64,000 nt of DNA from Bactericera cockerelli (GCA_024516035.1 CM044955.1:19747449-19811448), one strand, 5' to 3'; positions 24,671 through 39,220 are shown, counted from the stretch's first letter. Program-made: numbers and translations. Notes: generated by a model not told the origin, from the letters alone.

Positions 24671-26610
24671 AAGCAACAAACAAATTTCAGTGGGGTCCTG
24701 CTTAAGATAAAGAAAAAATTTCCCCAAAGTTTAAAAAAAATAAAATTATTAATTTATCTGATCTTATTCATAAACCACCCCTTTAATGATGGCTTTTCCC
24801 CGCAGAGCAGATTTTTTCATACCTTTTTCATCATATTTTTTATGGTATTTTTTTGGAAAAAACCCTTTATTAATAAAAAAAAACCCAGAAAAATTTTGTA
24901 AAAACCCATGGTACACAGCCTTAATTTTTATAAGCCATTCGGCTTGAACTGTAGGTGGGGGCGGTTTTTTTTCTTTTTTGGGGGTTTATAATTGGAGAAA
25001 TTGGCATCCGAATATAAACTTTCTTACCTCTTTTCTTTTAATCGAATGGGTTAATATTTTTTTTAACCCCTGATTTGTGGGAATCTCATTGTTTTTTTAA
25101 ATATTTTTTTAAATTATTTTTAAAAAAAAAATTTTTTTCACTTTAAAAAAAAATTTATTCATTTAATAAAAAAAATTTAAATAAAATTGGTAAAAAGACA
25201 AAAAAAGGAATTAAAAAAAAAATTGGTTTTTCCCAGAAAGGTGGGACAACTTTTTTAAAAGGGGTTTAAAAGGGAAGAAAGAAAGTTATTTTAAGACAAA
25301 AAAACAATCCGAAACTGGAAAAAAACCACCCCAATTAAAAATAAATTAAGAAAAAACTTATAAAAATATAAAAAACCAAAATTTGGGGGTTCCCTTGATG
25401 TCTAAAAGGGCTATTTATGAAAAAACACAATTTGCCTTTTAAATTTTTAAATAGGACTTCACGGGAATGTGTGTTAGTACCTCAACCTGCAGTTTTTAAA
25501 ATTTTTTTTTGAAAACTGAAAAAAGTACTTTGCACTTAAAAATTTTTAATTATTATGAAAAAAAGGGGGATCGGGGAGGGAAAAATGTTTTGCCCCGATC
25601 AACAATGGGAAAAAAATTTAAATTTAAAAGTTTCAAAAATTTAAAAAATCCTTGATTTTCCGTTTAAAAAAATTTTAAAATCTAAAAATTTAAAAAATGC
25701 AAGTTTTTTTTTCATTTTTAAAGAAAAAAGAAAAAAAAGTTTTTCCCCCTTTTTTTTTCATACTAAAATTTTTTTCAAATTCAAAGCTATTTTTTAATTT
25801 TAAAGAAAACCCTCAAAAATGTGAGACGGATTTATTATTTTAAAAAATAATCTACACCCCCCGAACAAATTTTTTTTCTTGAAAATTTTTTTTTAACACT
25901 CTAATTTCATTTTTTTTTTTAAAGGGGGCCCCTAGTCAGGAAATTTAAAAAAACCACCTTTCCCTATTTAAAAAACTTCTTGGAAAAAATAAATCCCCGA
26001 TTATATTTTTTGGCTCAATTTCGGTACATACATTAAAAAAATTTTTCCCCAGATTTACTTAAAACGAATTCCTTTTTAAGACTATTTTTACAAAATACAT
26101 AAATAGTTAAAATTTTTGGTAGGGGTATCGTTTGGGGAAAATTACAAAACAAAACCCCAAAAAAAAAAAGAAAAAATTTAAAAAAAATTTTTTGACCCCA
26201 AAATCCTGTTTTTTCCAACGCCCCGTTAAATTTTTATTTTTTTTTTTTTTTTTTTAAATTTTTTCAAGATTTTGCAATAGGGGTGCTAAAAACTTGAGGG
26301 GGTTTTTTTTGGGGCGGCAAAGCTAGGAAAAAAATTTTTTATCAAAAACAAACATCCCACATGGATGTGGTTTGTGAAATTTTTTGAAAGGGGGCGTGTA
26401 AAATGTAAACGAAAACAAGAAGACTGCCCCCATAGCTTTTACTAAAATTTATTCTTCCCAATTTTTCAGGGAAACCCCTTTTTTAAAAACTCAACTCTGT
26501 TGGGGTTTAATTTAAACAACTAAAAACAATTTGGAAATTTTTCTTCAATTTGGGGGTTCCCTTTGGAAAAAAAACTGGGAAAGTTTAAACCCCTTACATT
26601 TTACACAAAC

Positions 26611-26652
<42 letters not shown>

Positions 26653-27589
26653 ATTTTTATCAATTGTCCCCTTTTTTGGGGGTTAGAAATGTTTTTTTTT
26701 TCCCTTAAAAATTTTTGGGGAAAAGTCCCTTTAGTGTCTTCACCCGACAGCCCCACTACAAAATTCCCAGTGAAATTTTTTAAAAGGGGCCTTTTTTTCT
26801 GTTTTTTTATAATTTCAGGTAAATATTTTTTTTTTAAGACTTTTTTTTGGGGATTGTTGTTGTTTTACATTCATTAGATTTATTTAAAAAATTTTTTTAA
26901 AAAATTTATAAAAAAATTTTTATATAAAAACCAAAATATCTGCCCGGGACCTGCATTTTAAAAGGGGGGTCTTCGTGAACCCCCAAAAATTTCGGGTTTT
27001 GGGTTAAAAAAAAACCCTCCCGGGAAATTACAATTTCCCCCATTTAGGATTTTTTTCCACTTTTTAAAAAAAAAGGATTTTTTTTACTTTTTAATAATTT
27101 AAAAAAATTTTTTTTTGTTTTTGCGGAAAAAAAGGGAAATTTAAAAACCCCAATCGGGCAATATGAAAAAAGGGATATTTCATTACAAAATTTTAAAAGA
27201 CCGTCCCTTTTTCGAAAAAATTAAAAAAAAAAGTTTTGAGTCACATCAGAAATTATTCCTCAGTTCGTTTTTGTTGTTTTTTTTTTTATTGTTTGCCAAT
27301 CCATTCAAACCCCCCCCATAAAAAAAAACTCCATTTTTTTATAAATTTTATTATTTTTGTGGGGGAGAACTTTAAAAATTAAATTTTTCCCCCAGACTTG
27401 GGGACCCTACATCCAAGGGAGAGGAATGGGTGCCTGGCGTTTTAAAATTGGGGGGATAAAAATAGGGGGAATGATATTTTACATTTGAAAAAGATTAAAT
27501 TTTTAATCCTTTTTAAAAATATTAAAAAAGGGTTTTTTTTACACTCGGGGGCCTTGAATCACCTTCCCCCTAGGTCACCGAAACAACAA

Positions 27590-27765
27590 GCTTTCGGGGT
27601 AAGACTTCGGTTTTGTGATTGGCATTCCGGCCTAACCCAGGGGGTGGGGTTAATGTGGGGACGGGTTTAAATTTTTTTTTCAATGGGAAACCCCCCCCTT
27701 TGGAAAAACCCCTTAAAACGATTAAAAAAGGGGGCTTTTTAAAACCCCCAAAAAAAAAAAACCCC
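27590..27765 (+). mobile_element. SINE family C body, corrupted
   Basis: TTGTGATTGGCATTCCGGCC, then TAACCCAGGGGGTGGGGTTA, then ATGTGGGGACGGG, CAATGGGAAACCCCC and CCTTAAAACGA track the body of the 21,980 copy in order. The head is not safely recognisable. Confidence 0.55.
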
Positions 27766-28489
27766 TTTTTTTTTTTTTGGTAAACCAAAAAAAAATTTAA
27801 ACTCAAAATTTATTTTTTTCTGGTATTACTCTTGACTTAAAGGAAAATTTTGGGGGGGGGTGCCAATTTTTCCCCAAAAACTTTCCCCATTGACAGATTG
27901 AGCCCTTCCCCTTTTTTTAAATTTTTTTTTTAGGTTTTAATTTAAACAAATCCGCAGGGCAAATTTTTTTACCCCCCCCTTGGCAAAGTTTAATTTTTTT
28001 TCCCTTTTTACTTTATTCCAGCAACAGCACAGGGGGTAAAAAAAAATGGAAAGCCCATTTTTAGTACACAGTTTAAAATTTTTTAAAACTGAAAGGTTTA
28101 AAAAAAACCATGGGGGTTTTGGGACATTGGTTTTTTAAAAAAATTTTACAAAACCCTACATAACAGGGGGATTGAATTTAAAATTTTTCCGTAAAAATTT
28201 TTTTTTTCACTTTTGGTTTTTTACCTTTTAAAAAAATAAAAAATTTGGTGAAAAGATTCCCAAAATTTTTCCCCTACACAATTTAATTTTGGCCCGAAGC
28301 ACCCACTTCAAAATTAACTGATTTTTCTTTAAAAACATTCTGTTTAACGGGGTTTCATTGTCAACCCCACAACCTGGCACAAGTATATCAAAAACGAAAA
28401 CACCGCGGGTTTCCAAAAACCCCATTTAAACAAAAAACACCCAAAAAAATCCATTACCGTTCTCTTCTTTATAAATATTTTTTTCCCCC

Positions 28490-28690
28490 CCCCTTTGGGT
28501 TTAATGTACCTTTCAACTGCATGGCCCACGGGACGGGGTTTTCCCCTCCACTTGCAAAAACCACAGAATGCTCCCCAAATTTAACCTCCCCACCGGGGTT
28601 GGGAGGGAATGCCCACACGCAAAAACAAATCCACCCGCGGGGTTCTTCACTTCGGTGATCCTACGAAAACCGGTGCTTCAACCCCATTGA
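28490..28690 (-). mobile_element. 5S-rRNA-headed SINE with the family C body, corrupted
   Basis: On the minus strand the head reads GCACCGGTTTTCGTAGGATC then ACCGAAGTGAAGAA. This corresponds to the 5S rRNA internal region CACCGGTTCTCG ... GATCACCGAAGTTAAGCA. The body follows: CCGGTGGGGAGGTTAAATTT, AGTGGAGGGGAAAACCCCG, CCATGCAGTTGAAAGGTAC and ATTAAACCCAAA. The orientation and order are the same as at 55,483. Confidence 0.66.
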
Positions 28691-31600
28691 CGCTCCCTAA
28701 ATTGTGAATAGCATTTTCTGGCGTAAAGTTTTAGTTGCCACACCCCCACTTAAAACGACGTGATTAAAAAAAATCAGACTTTTCCGGTTGCAATATACCG
28801 CCGCCGCCTATGTCCTTGCTTCCTTCTCCAGATTTAATTCGACCCCAACTATTGCTATAAAATTACTTTATAAGTGAAAAATCCAAGGGGCCGAAGCTGG
28901 ACATAAAAACACGAATTCAGATGAGAGCACTAACTGGGCTGTACTTTTCCTTTTATTGCTTTTCCAAAGGGAACACTCTCAAAGAAATACTCTTCTTATA
29001 AAAATAGAGCGAAGGGAAATTCTTTTTTCTCTCAAAATCTACCTAAACTAAAAAGAAACTAGTATATTATGTCTCTACTAATCAAAATTGTTTATAAGAC
29101 ATAAATACATTTTGAATTTTACTAATAACTATATAGAAGAATAATATACTCCATTGAAGTGTCCTCATTTGGAAAGGAACACTTAAATGATGCGGGTTTT
29201 GTGATTTTCCCGAATGGAGGAAAATACCCCATCGGATAGACATTTAAAAGAACCTTTTTAAACAAAAATTTAAAAAAACAAAGTTACTTACTTTTGAAAA
29301 GAGAAAACCAAAACATACCTCACCCCTTTCAATTAAACCCGAGGGTTGGGGCGCATCCACAAAAAATAAATTTCTGTAGAAAAACAATTTTTTTTTAAAC
29401 TCTCAATTTTTTTCAGCTCTTTAAAAAGGTTTTTGGAGTTTAATTATTTTCCTGGGTTCAAAAGATTTCCCCCTTCCCCTTTTAAAATATTAAATTTTCT
29501 GTTTTTTTAACTTTCTTTTTTTATTTCATTTTTTTTTCGAGTCTCGTTTACTTACGGGGGAGCACCACTTTCCCTATTGACGGACAAAAACTTTTTTACT
29601 ATCTTGTCTTTAAATTTTTTTTCCCTTTTATACTCATCCGGGGCGGGGAAAAAATATTTCTTACGGGGTGGTTTTGGGTGGTTTGTTTTCTTCCGGGTTT
29701 TTTTCATAGTTCAAAATGATGATAATAACAACTCACCAATTAATATCTCGCGTTTAAATTTTATCAATTTTCTAAGTGTGCGAAACTTGCGTAATGACAC
29801 TTTAAATTCCCGGTTTTTGCTCTGTCACTGAAAGTTAAGAAAGCTATCGAGCTTAATTTGAAGGGGTGACCATCAAATTCCAACCCCATGGACGGGGCTT
29901 TTTTCCCAACCCCCCAGGGGGGGGGGGGGTGAGGTGATTTTGATAGCGGATTTGCGTTACTAGGAAAATTTGGATGGTAAAACCCCATTTGTGTTTCCAG
30001 CAGTAAAAGCGCAAAAAACCAAATTAAAAAGTAAAAGTAAGATTTTCTAACTATCGTATTTCACGTTTTATATTTTTGCATTTAGAATGACGCAAAAAAA
30101 ATATTCGAAAAAGAAAAGGGAATTTTTTGTGGCAGGAAAACTAAACTAATCCATACATACGTCCCCTTAATACATACAATATTCTGTCGGTACACTTTGA
30201 ATTATGTAGGAATATTTTTGCATTGAAATTTGTTTAATTTATTTTGACAGCCAGTCTTGGGTATGGTTTACTTCACAGTTTACAGCATTCATGCAAAAAA
30301 CAACAATAATTGTTTTTCAACATTTTCGTTCCTAATTCTTGCATTTGAATTTTTTTTCGACCAAAATAAACACTAAAATTAAATTTTAGACATAAAACTT
30401 GAAAATTTCGGAATGCAACCACGGAAATATGTAAGATAGGAATGTAATGAATTTTAGCCTTTATTTGTAAAATTAAAATTTTTAAACACAACTAAAACAT
30501 AGTATCTTGTAAAAAATCAGTTTAATATCTAGGCGAATCTTACTACAAAATAAAATATTAAAATTTAAATTTCTTAAAGCAATTAGCCACATTTTAAAAA
30601 CACTACAACAATAAGGGGGATCATTTTTTCTGAATTTTACGAAAAATAAAAATCTATTGTCAAATATTTTCTAATCCAAGCTGAAAACTGAAATCAGGGG
30701 GCCAAATCGGGCAGGTACTAACACTACGCCCTCCATGTGCATTGTGCACGGCAGTGGCCCCGGGAAGGACAATCGAAAATGACAGTTTTTTCAAAGTGAA
30801 AAATTTTCTTCTCGTGGCAAACTGAATCAAAAAAACTCTTGTTAATGAAGAAAAATTTTAATTTACTTTTTTTCACGTGAGTTTTGAATAAAAAAAAAAA
30901 TTTCACAATTTTTAAATACTCCTGCAATATCAGCGTAAAAGGGAGAAAATTTCTGAACCAGCCCAATTTTATTTTAAATCTTAGGGTTTCTTTAACCATT
31001 TTCCAGGGTACAAAGGGTTTGCATGTTGCGGGGGCCGTTCGCTTCGTGATTTTGGGTACTCTATTGACGGGTAAAATCCCACAGCGTTTTATTTGGTGCC
31101 TGGGGTCTAGACGTTGGGAAATAAAAAGTTATTGGTTAAAAATTTTTTAAAAAAAAAACTTGTGCAAATGTTTTCTGACTTTTTGGGATAATGCTCGCTT
31201 ACACACATATTTTAAAAGAAAGGGGACATACAATATTATGCGAGAAAAAAGGAATTTGGGGCACCTCTTTCTCAATTTTTACTCATTCTTTGAAAAAACA
31301 TAATAAAACTAATGTTCATCCATCGGGAACTTATTTTCCCTTGGGGCCTTCACCGTAGGGAAAAAAATTGACGACCGGGACTCCCACCCAATCCGACGGA
31401 TGAACTGGAAAGGGCGATCCGAGAGTCCTTTTTTGGGGTAACAAATAAAAAAAAAACAATCCAAAGTCCAAATCTGCCATCCTACCCCAGGGTACAATCT
31501 GTCTGTAAACTTTTTTTAAAATAGAACACCCATTTCTTTGAAGTTTGTATTTACATTAAATTTGGCCCGACAATTAGGAGCCAGCCCTTCTTCAATCCTT

Positions 31601-34379
31601 TCCCCAAAACATACCACAGCCCAAGACGAGGATAATTTTTCAATGTACAAAGCACTCCTTTTTTAAAAAATCTTGGCTGTAGGGCCCAAATCCTCAATTT
31701 ATCCGACATGTAAAGGCCCAATAATTCGTGAGAACTTTTAAAAAAAAGGAATTCATCATTGAAAAAAATTTTTTTTTTATTTTCTTCTACAAAATGTCAT
31801 TCCCGCCAGGAATTTTCCCTTCGACTTGATTTTTTTAAATTTTGATTTTTTTTATTTTTGTTCTTATTGCGAAAACCCTCACATTTTTCTTCTAATACTT
31901 CTCGGTAGGGATGGATTCCTAGAATCCACTTTTTTCAAAAGAAGCCCTAAAAGACTTGAGCGCTAACCCAGGGGGTCCCCCGGGGAATACATTTCATTTT
32001 TATTTTGGGTATTGTTTGGGTAAATTAAAAATAAGAAAATAATAATTACTAGAATGGTGGTGGTTTTACTTTAAATTACATTAATTTTTTTTTGTTCTTA
32101 TTTAAAGGGTTATTTATTCCACAAGTAGGGTTAAAACATAGGTTTACAGAAAAAATTTTGGGGGAATTTTAGTGCCAAGTATAAATAAATTTCGAACAAA
32201 AATAAGCCAACTGTCAATGGGAACTTTTGTTAGGTATTTGGTTGAAACTCCGACTTGAGGGGCTGTCTGGCAATCTTGCGGGGCTGATACTATTGCGTTC
32301 CGGTCCCCACTACAAAATTTTGCTAACAATTTATTTAAAAAATCGTAAAAAATTTTCTAATGCCGAGTCCACGCTGCAAAACATTGTTTAGCAAACAATG
32401 TTCGCTTAGTTGGACCCGGCAAAAGGGGCATGACCTTATATTTTTTCCAAAACCCTCTTTACACAGGGGCATTCCGTACTTCGAAATTTAAAAATAGGAA
32501 CACCGGGCTCTCACACATAAAAGGGTCTTTTATGCGGGTAATCCCTTTCGGAAACCTCAAACCAGTACATATCGTGACCTTATCAGCCTTGTTGGGAAGG
32601 GAAGCCGACATCATCACAACTTTGAATCAGATTGTAAATGACAAATTTTTAGCTTGCAAAACGTTGTTTTAACTTCAGCCCCCGGGTTCAATTGTCGACA
32701 CACGCGGCGCGGCGCCGAAAAGTTTACTTTGGGCCCGGGGTTCTTTAATACAAACACATTTATTTTTTTAACTTAAATAATTTTTCAGTTTAGAATTTTT
32801 TTTTAGGGGTTTTTGGTTTTTAGGAACGCTATCATTATCTTAAAGGGCAAATATTACAATCTACTAATATCACTATTCGTTTGTATAAACGGGAACTCTC
32901 TCAAAACCCCCAATCGGAATAAAGGGATCTAAAAAGAATAAATTTTGGAATAACCCCATTAAAATTTTTTAAAAGCAAAATTTAAAAGCTAAATTCGTGA
33001 AAGGGAAAACGTTGGGTCTTAAAAGAATTAATCAGAGTTGCCTTTCCCACGACTGAGTGACCCATATTGGCCCCTGTCACGTCACCTGACATTCATTGGG
33101 CGAACACAAAGCCCAAAACCCACGCGACTTTTTATTAATGAGTAAGCTCCTTACTTTTAAATTATTGTTTTTTTTCCCTGCCCTACCCTTAAAAAAACGA
33201 ACTGAGTACTACTTGACTTTTTTCTAAATAAAAAAAGAATTTTTTCACCATTTCCAACTTTTGGGGGAAAAGGGAAGGGGTGAAATTACCTGCAATGATT
33301 TTTTCTATCCGTCCTTTCTTTAAACTTAAAATCGATTTTTTTTAAATTGAAAAATTTTGGGAAAAACCCAAAATTATCCGTCCCCAAATAAAGAAAATTT
33401 TCGAATTTAAATTTAAGTAAATATTACAGAATTAAAATTTTGACCAGTCAACAATGAAAAAAAAAATTTTGACATATTACCTAATAGTAAAAGAAAGCGT
33501 TTGGGTAAACATAAATCTAATATAACAAATAAAACTTAAAGTTAAAATTTGTCCTTTTTCCCGAAAAAAACAATTTTTCCGATTACTTTGTAGGGGAAAA
33601 ACAGTTTTCTTGGAATGAAATTAAAAAGAGGGAAATTCCGAACTCAATGAATTTAGATCCCTTCCCTTAATTTTTAAAAAGTATATTATTTACAAGGTCG
33701 TTTAACCAAGAAATGGGGAAACAGCTTTTTGGTTTTAAATTTAATCTTTGGAAAAACATTTCTGTAAAAGGAAACAGTCTATTTCTCATTTAGGTAAATA
33801 GTTCAACCCTGGTCACGAAAAACCTGGGGAAACCCGGTTCTTTTTCGATTTTTTTTTTTTTTATTTTTGTAAAAAAATATTTAGCAAATTTTTATGTTAT
33901 ACTCCAAACGACAGTATAAGTCCTAGGTATACAAATAGCACTGCGGGGCAGTAAATGGGGATTCACCCAAATAAAACAAAAAAATCGGGGGTTTAACCGG
34001 AACAATTCGGATCACAGGGGGGTGTTTGTCCACCAACAAAGTTGCTCCCAAAAATGACCGGGGGGTTCTCCTAAATTTTCCCCAGACCATTTGATTAATT
34101 TGAAGGAAACAAAAAAAAGTGCAAGATTATCTGACAACTCACAAAAAATTTGGATTTGCACCTCATTTTAATCCGATTCTCTATGAAAATGGAAGCGAGA
34201 GAAAAACATACGTTATGTTTCACAGTATTTGGGTTTGATGACACGCTAGAAATTACTTGATTAACAGTTCCTGAAGTTCATGTACGACATACATTAATGT
34301 GACAACTAATCCTTTTAATCTCATCAGCAAAAACATTGTTTATATACAAAAGTCAAAAAGTAAGTTAAAAAAAAATTAA

Positions 34380-34500
34380 CAATTTTTTTCTAACCACCTT
34401 TGTGATGTCACAACACTCCACTAGCTTTTACTAAATTACCGAAACCGGGGCTTGAACCATCGACCTCCGGGTTTCAATCCCCCCGCCTTATTTGACAAAC
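34380..34500 (-). mobile_element. SINE family B copy, corrupted
   Basis: The minus strand has AAGGCGGGGGGATTGAAACC, then GGAGGTCGATGGTTCAAGCC, then TAATTTAGTAAAAGCTAGTG and GACATCACAAAGGTGGTTAG. The order is that of family B. Confidence 0.65.
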
Positions 34501-34829
34501 ACTGAGGTCGGCAAGTACTTCATATCCAAAAACCTTTTACTTGAACTTGAGAGTAAGTAAAATGTTAACAGTTTTTTAAAAAGGGGGGGCCCTAAAGACA
34601 TTAAAATTTGAATGAATAAGAAAAGTGCTGTTTTTGTTTTTTTTGGGATTTTATTATTATTTAACTCTTTTGGGCAACTACATATGCAGTCAACAAAATA
34701 TAAATGAAAAAAAAAGAAAAATAAATATGTAGGACCAAGGGGCGGGTTAAGCCCGTGGGTTTTTTTTTCCACCCAACCCCCAAAATGTAGTGGTTTTTTT
34801 TTTCTTTTTCCTTTTTCCATAAAAGAAAT

Positions 34830-35275
34830 ATTTATTTGCGAAAATTTGACCTACCCACTTTTCACATTTCTGGACGAATCATCCCCCGGATCCAAAAAAT
34901 TGTTTTCAGCCTTGGGCCGTGCGTCTGTCGGGGTGTGTGGTGTCCCTGTGTTGTGTGTCTTGGTGAAACAGGATATTCAAAAAACGGGAAAAAGGGTAAG
35001 ACGAAATTTGGTAGGGGAATTTTTTTTTATAACCCGACGAACCCTGAAAACTTTTGGTTTAAAACGGGGCCCCATTCTGCGGGGCCCCAGGCCGCAAATA
35101 TTCCGCAAGCCCGCTTTTTTAATTGGGTTTAAAAATCAAAAAAAATTAGAGAAAAAACATTTTTTTTCAGATTAAAAAAAAAAAAAGGGGTTCACTTGAC
35201 ATTTTTTTTATACTTTAACTTTTTGGAAACCCCCCCAATTTACGGTATTGTAGGGGACCCTTGGGCTAAAATTTT
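34830..35275 (-). mobile_element. Corrupted inverted copy of the 16,722-17,359 element
   Basis: In this strand it reads GAAAATTTGACCTACCCACT, TCTGGACGAATCATCCCCCG, GGGCCGTGCGTCTGTCGGGG, CGACGAACCCTGAAAACTTT and GGGCCCCAGGCCGCAAATAT. It is colinear with the reverse complement of 17,330-16,890. Comparing the two shows bases converted into homopolymer neighbours and small indels. Confidence 0.75.
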
Positions 35276-35734
35276 TTTTTATTTACCCAGAGGGGGTTTA
35301 CATTCAAAAATTTTATTTTAAGTGCTGATCCGAATTTGGCATTGATTTTTGTTATCGTTCCTTCTCACCAGTGGGGGAATTCCTCCTTTTTGGGGAAAAA
35401 GGAAACTTTGGTTTACACCCGATTTTTTTTTTTTTTATTTTTTTTTTTTTTTTTAAAATTTGTTTTGTCCAAATTTTACCCTATCGCTTTTTATGGGGTT
35501 ATCTTGACAGAAGTGTCACAGCGTTTGAAAAAGGGAAATGGGTTTTTCAACCAGAACTAGGGGGCCCATTGGGGACTTAAGTTTAAAAGGAACTATAACA
35601 TCGACCCCCAGTCACCACGATCATCGTATAATAAAAAAACTTTTTGTGGAAGTTAAAAACCAGGGGAGGTTTAAACCAAACATTTTCTACCACCCAACCC
35701 CAACTTATTATTATTGGTCCCCAAAAATCAAATT

Positions 35735-35835
35735 AAAGGAAAATTTTATCATGGGTTGGATTCGAACCCAAAGGATCCCTGTTACCTGGAAATTCCAACT
35801 AGCGCGTTAACCACTTGACTACCAATCGTACTACT
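35735..35835 (-). mobile_element. SINE family F copy (tRNA-like), partly corrupted
   Basis: The minus strand reads GGTAGTCAAGTGGTTAACGC, then GCTAGTTGGAATTTCCAGGT, then AACAGGGATCCTTTGGGTTC and GAATCCAACCCATGAT. Landmarks and order match the clean copy at 61,485. Confidence 0.62.
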
Positions 35836-37919
35836 AAAAACCACGGCTTTGCGACATGGTTCTATCTCCGTCCCATAGATTTTACCGGTACTAAATTTTT
35901 AAACAGAAGAGGACCCAACATCCCCGCCCTGCTCGGATATCGCAATCACCAATTAATCGCCCGTAAAGGATATGTTTTTAGAATAATTTCGCGTGTAATT
36001 AAATCACATTGGGGTTTAAAATAAAAATACGGGAAAAAATCCGGCATCGGGGAAGGGGGAAAAGATTCTGCAGATTTAAAAAAAAAATGATTTCAAAAAA
36101 AAAAAGATAAAAAAAACATTGAAAACTAACCCCAAACATTGTAATTTTTATTAACACAATATTTTCATTTCAATGCAAATTACGTTAGGGAAAACCCCAA
36201 AAAAATTCTGTACCGGGAATATTAGCGGGAAAAATGTTTGGGGTGTACCCAAGCGATCAACATTTAGCAACCACAAAAAATTTATCCAAATTTTAGCGGG
36301 TGCTAAAAACGCCCACTCTTTTAAAAACAAAAAGCCGCCTACCTTTAATGCAATTCAAATAAAAACAAACAGGAACTATAGTTCCCCCCCCCGCGCCCAA
36401 AAATTTTATCACTCCCTCAATAAATTTTTTCAGTTTCTTCAAATAAAGAAAAACGCTACAATGGTTTACACTAACGACATGGCACAATTCTTTTATTGTC
36501 GAAAATTCCAATAAACCCAAAAAGACACTCTTTTTATCCAAAAAATTTGTGGTTTCCTTAATATTTATCCCCGAACCCAAAAAAATTCAAAATGATAAAA
36601 ATAAAGGTCTTTTTTGACCCTTCGAAATTTTCCCACTATAATCAATTGACAAAAAACTTAAAACATAAAACCTTTGGTTTCCCGATTAGAACACTTTTGC
36701 TTTTGGGAAAATACGTAAAAAATTTTTAAAAAAATTTATTCCTACTATAAAATGTATGTAGATTATTGTTATAGTAAACAAAACAAAAACCATTATACAT
36801 AAATTCTTCAAAATAAATAAAAGTTTTCAGGGATTTTTGTAACCTGTTGGGGGGGTCGGGTTTATAATTAGGTATTTTTATGGTCCCCAAGGGGGCGGCA
36901 TAAGTTCACGGGGACAAGGTTTAAAGGGATTTTAACATTTTTTTCAAATACCTAAAATCCGGGGGTTTTTAAAATCACGGAGGTCATACCCACAACCCAT
37001 CTATTTCTGAAATATTGTGCCAAAATTAACAATTTAATACTATTACGTTAGATATAATTTTTGAACAAAAAAAAATTTAACTACTGAAAAATTTTTTCCA
37101 AATTCTATAAGTAGAAATAGGAAACTAAATATTAATAGATTTGATTTTCTTTGACGTGTTTTTAAAGTCCTTTAAGGAAAACTAAAAAACGGACTTGCAA
37201 CTTTCCAAACAAAATTTTTTTTTGTTGTTTAACGACAAAACTAACAAACCTTTTATTTTTTGAACTGGGGTTTTAATGACTTTTTTTTTAAGTTTAACCT
37301 TTTTTCCTCGAAAGGGATCGGGGAATCCAAGAAACCCCTCAACCGGCGCAAAAAAAAATTCGACCCCGATAGGGGGGGGGGCGATGTCATATCTGGGGGG
37401 TGGGGGAAACCCAGATTTTTGTGTTTAAAAATTTCTCCCGCTTTTTTTGGGTTCACTTTTTTAAAAATAATACTTTTTACAGTAATGTTAGCTTTACAGA
37501 CATGTTTCTAAAAGCAATAGCCAACTTACCCGGTATACAAACTTCATTTTTTTTTTACAATAACATCATTCCAAAAACCACACACCTTAGGGGGTTTGGG
37601 GGTTTCTAACCTTACGATTACGTTTCTTTTTTTTGTTGTCATCTCAGCATGACACGACCTTTTTTGAGGTCGTTTAAAATATTTCTGCAAAGTGCAAAAG
37701 GTTAAATTTAGGAATATTTTTTATTCTTTTGAAAACAAAAATAAACAAAAAAATTTTGGACATGGCACTGGCCCTCCCGTAAAAACATAGGGTGGAAAAT
37801 TCTCAAACATGCATTTGCTACCATTTACCATTAGAAGTATAAGCTCTCAAGTGAATAACTTTTCTTGATACAATTTAATAAAGCATACGTAATATCTTTT
37901 CCCCTTTTTATCACTTGCA

Positions 37920-38085
37920 AAACCCGGGGGCGGATCGGGGGCCCCCCCCCCGGGGCTAAGGAGCCAGCTTAACATTTTTTTTTGGGGAAGGGGGCCGGGC
38001 TGGGGGCCGACCAAATTTTTTAGTAAAGAGGCGGGGGCGGAGTCGGGGCCAAAATTTTCAAAAACTTGGCTCCGCATCCATCGAC
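37920..38085. repeat. GC-rich repeat, copy 1
   Basis: It contains CCCGGGGCTAAGGAGCCAGC, GGGCCGGGCTGGGGGCCGAC then CAAATTTTTTAGTAAAGAGG and CGGGGGCGGAGTCGG. The same word order occurs at 39,418-39,560. Confidence 0.55.
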
Positions 38086-38771
38086 TTAAAAATAAATTTT
38101 TAGTGGTTTTTTTTATTTAATTTTTAAAACCCATTTAAAAAAAAATAACCAACCACCCACTTTTCCCCCACCACCCCAAATCTAATTTAAATAAAGTTTT
38201 ATCTATATATAAAAAAAGCTGTCTGGATGGTGTATGTTGTATGAGGGGGGGATTATTTCTTTATCAAACCCCCACCCTTTTCCGGAAACCCGAAAATTTT
38301 TTAACTAGGTCCGTTGGGGGAAGGGTATTTTCTTGGGCCCGGGTTTTAAACTCCCTGAGGGTTTAACTACAAGGGGTAAGGGTAAAATGGGTGGGTGACG
38401 CAAAAAAAAAAATTTACATTTTTTTTACATAAAAGAATTTTTTTTTCGAAAATTTTGCGAGACCATCCCTCAAAACGAAAAGTTTAGGAAGGGTTCGACT
38501 TTAATTGACTTCATCGCGAAATTTTGATGAGCCATTCTGAGCAACCCGGGGGAAGGTAAAAAAATGGAGGGGAACTGAAAATATTCAGTTTTTTTCCCCA
38601 AAATGCATTTTTTCTCGAATTTTAAGTACGTTCAAATCAGAGGAGAAAGTTTTAGGGCAAGGGGTTTGGGTTTCCTTTGAAAAATGATCGCGAATTCTAT
38701 GACATTTTGGCTACCGGGGAAACCAAAAAAATGGCGAAAAAAAATATTAGGGGTTTTTTTTTTAAACCTAA

Positions 38772-39220
38772 ATGCTTTTTGGGGTGTGGGGTGTTGGGGG
38801 GTGTGTTGTGGGGTGGGGGGTTGTGGGTGGGTTTTGGGTGTGGTGTGTTGGGGGTGGTGTGTGGTGTGTGTGGTTGTGTGGTGGTTTGGGTGTGGGTGTG
38901 TGTGGTTTTGGGGGTGGGGTTTTGGGGTGGTTTTTGGGGGGGTGTGTGGTGTGTGTGTGGGGTTGTGTGGGTTGTTTTGTTGGGGGGGGGTTGGGGGTTG
39001 GTGGGGGGGTTGTGTGTTGGGGTTGTGGGGGGTGGTGGTGCTTTGGTGGTTGGGGGTGTGGGTGTTTTTTGTGTGGGGTTTTTGGTTGGGGTTGTGGGGT
39101 GTGGTGTGTGGTGGGGGTTGTGTGGTGTGTTGGGGTGGGGGTGTGTTGTGTGGGGGTGGGGTGTTGTTGTGTGGAGTGGTGTGGGTTGGGTGTGTGGGTG
39201 TGCTTTGTGTTTGATGGGCG
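38772..39220. repeat. Strand-biased G/T tract, about 450 bp
   Basis: The plus strand is almost only G and T, arranged as TGTG, GGGTTGTG and GTGGTG words, with very few C or A. It probably represents a (TG)n-type microsatellite degraded by base-calling. All three forward frames are open here, giving long Gly/Val/Trp/Cys-rich translations that are artefacts. Confidence 0.75.
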
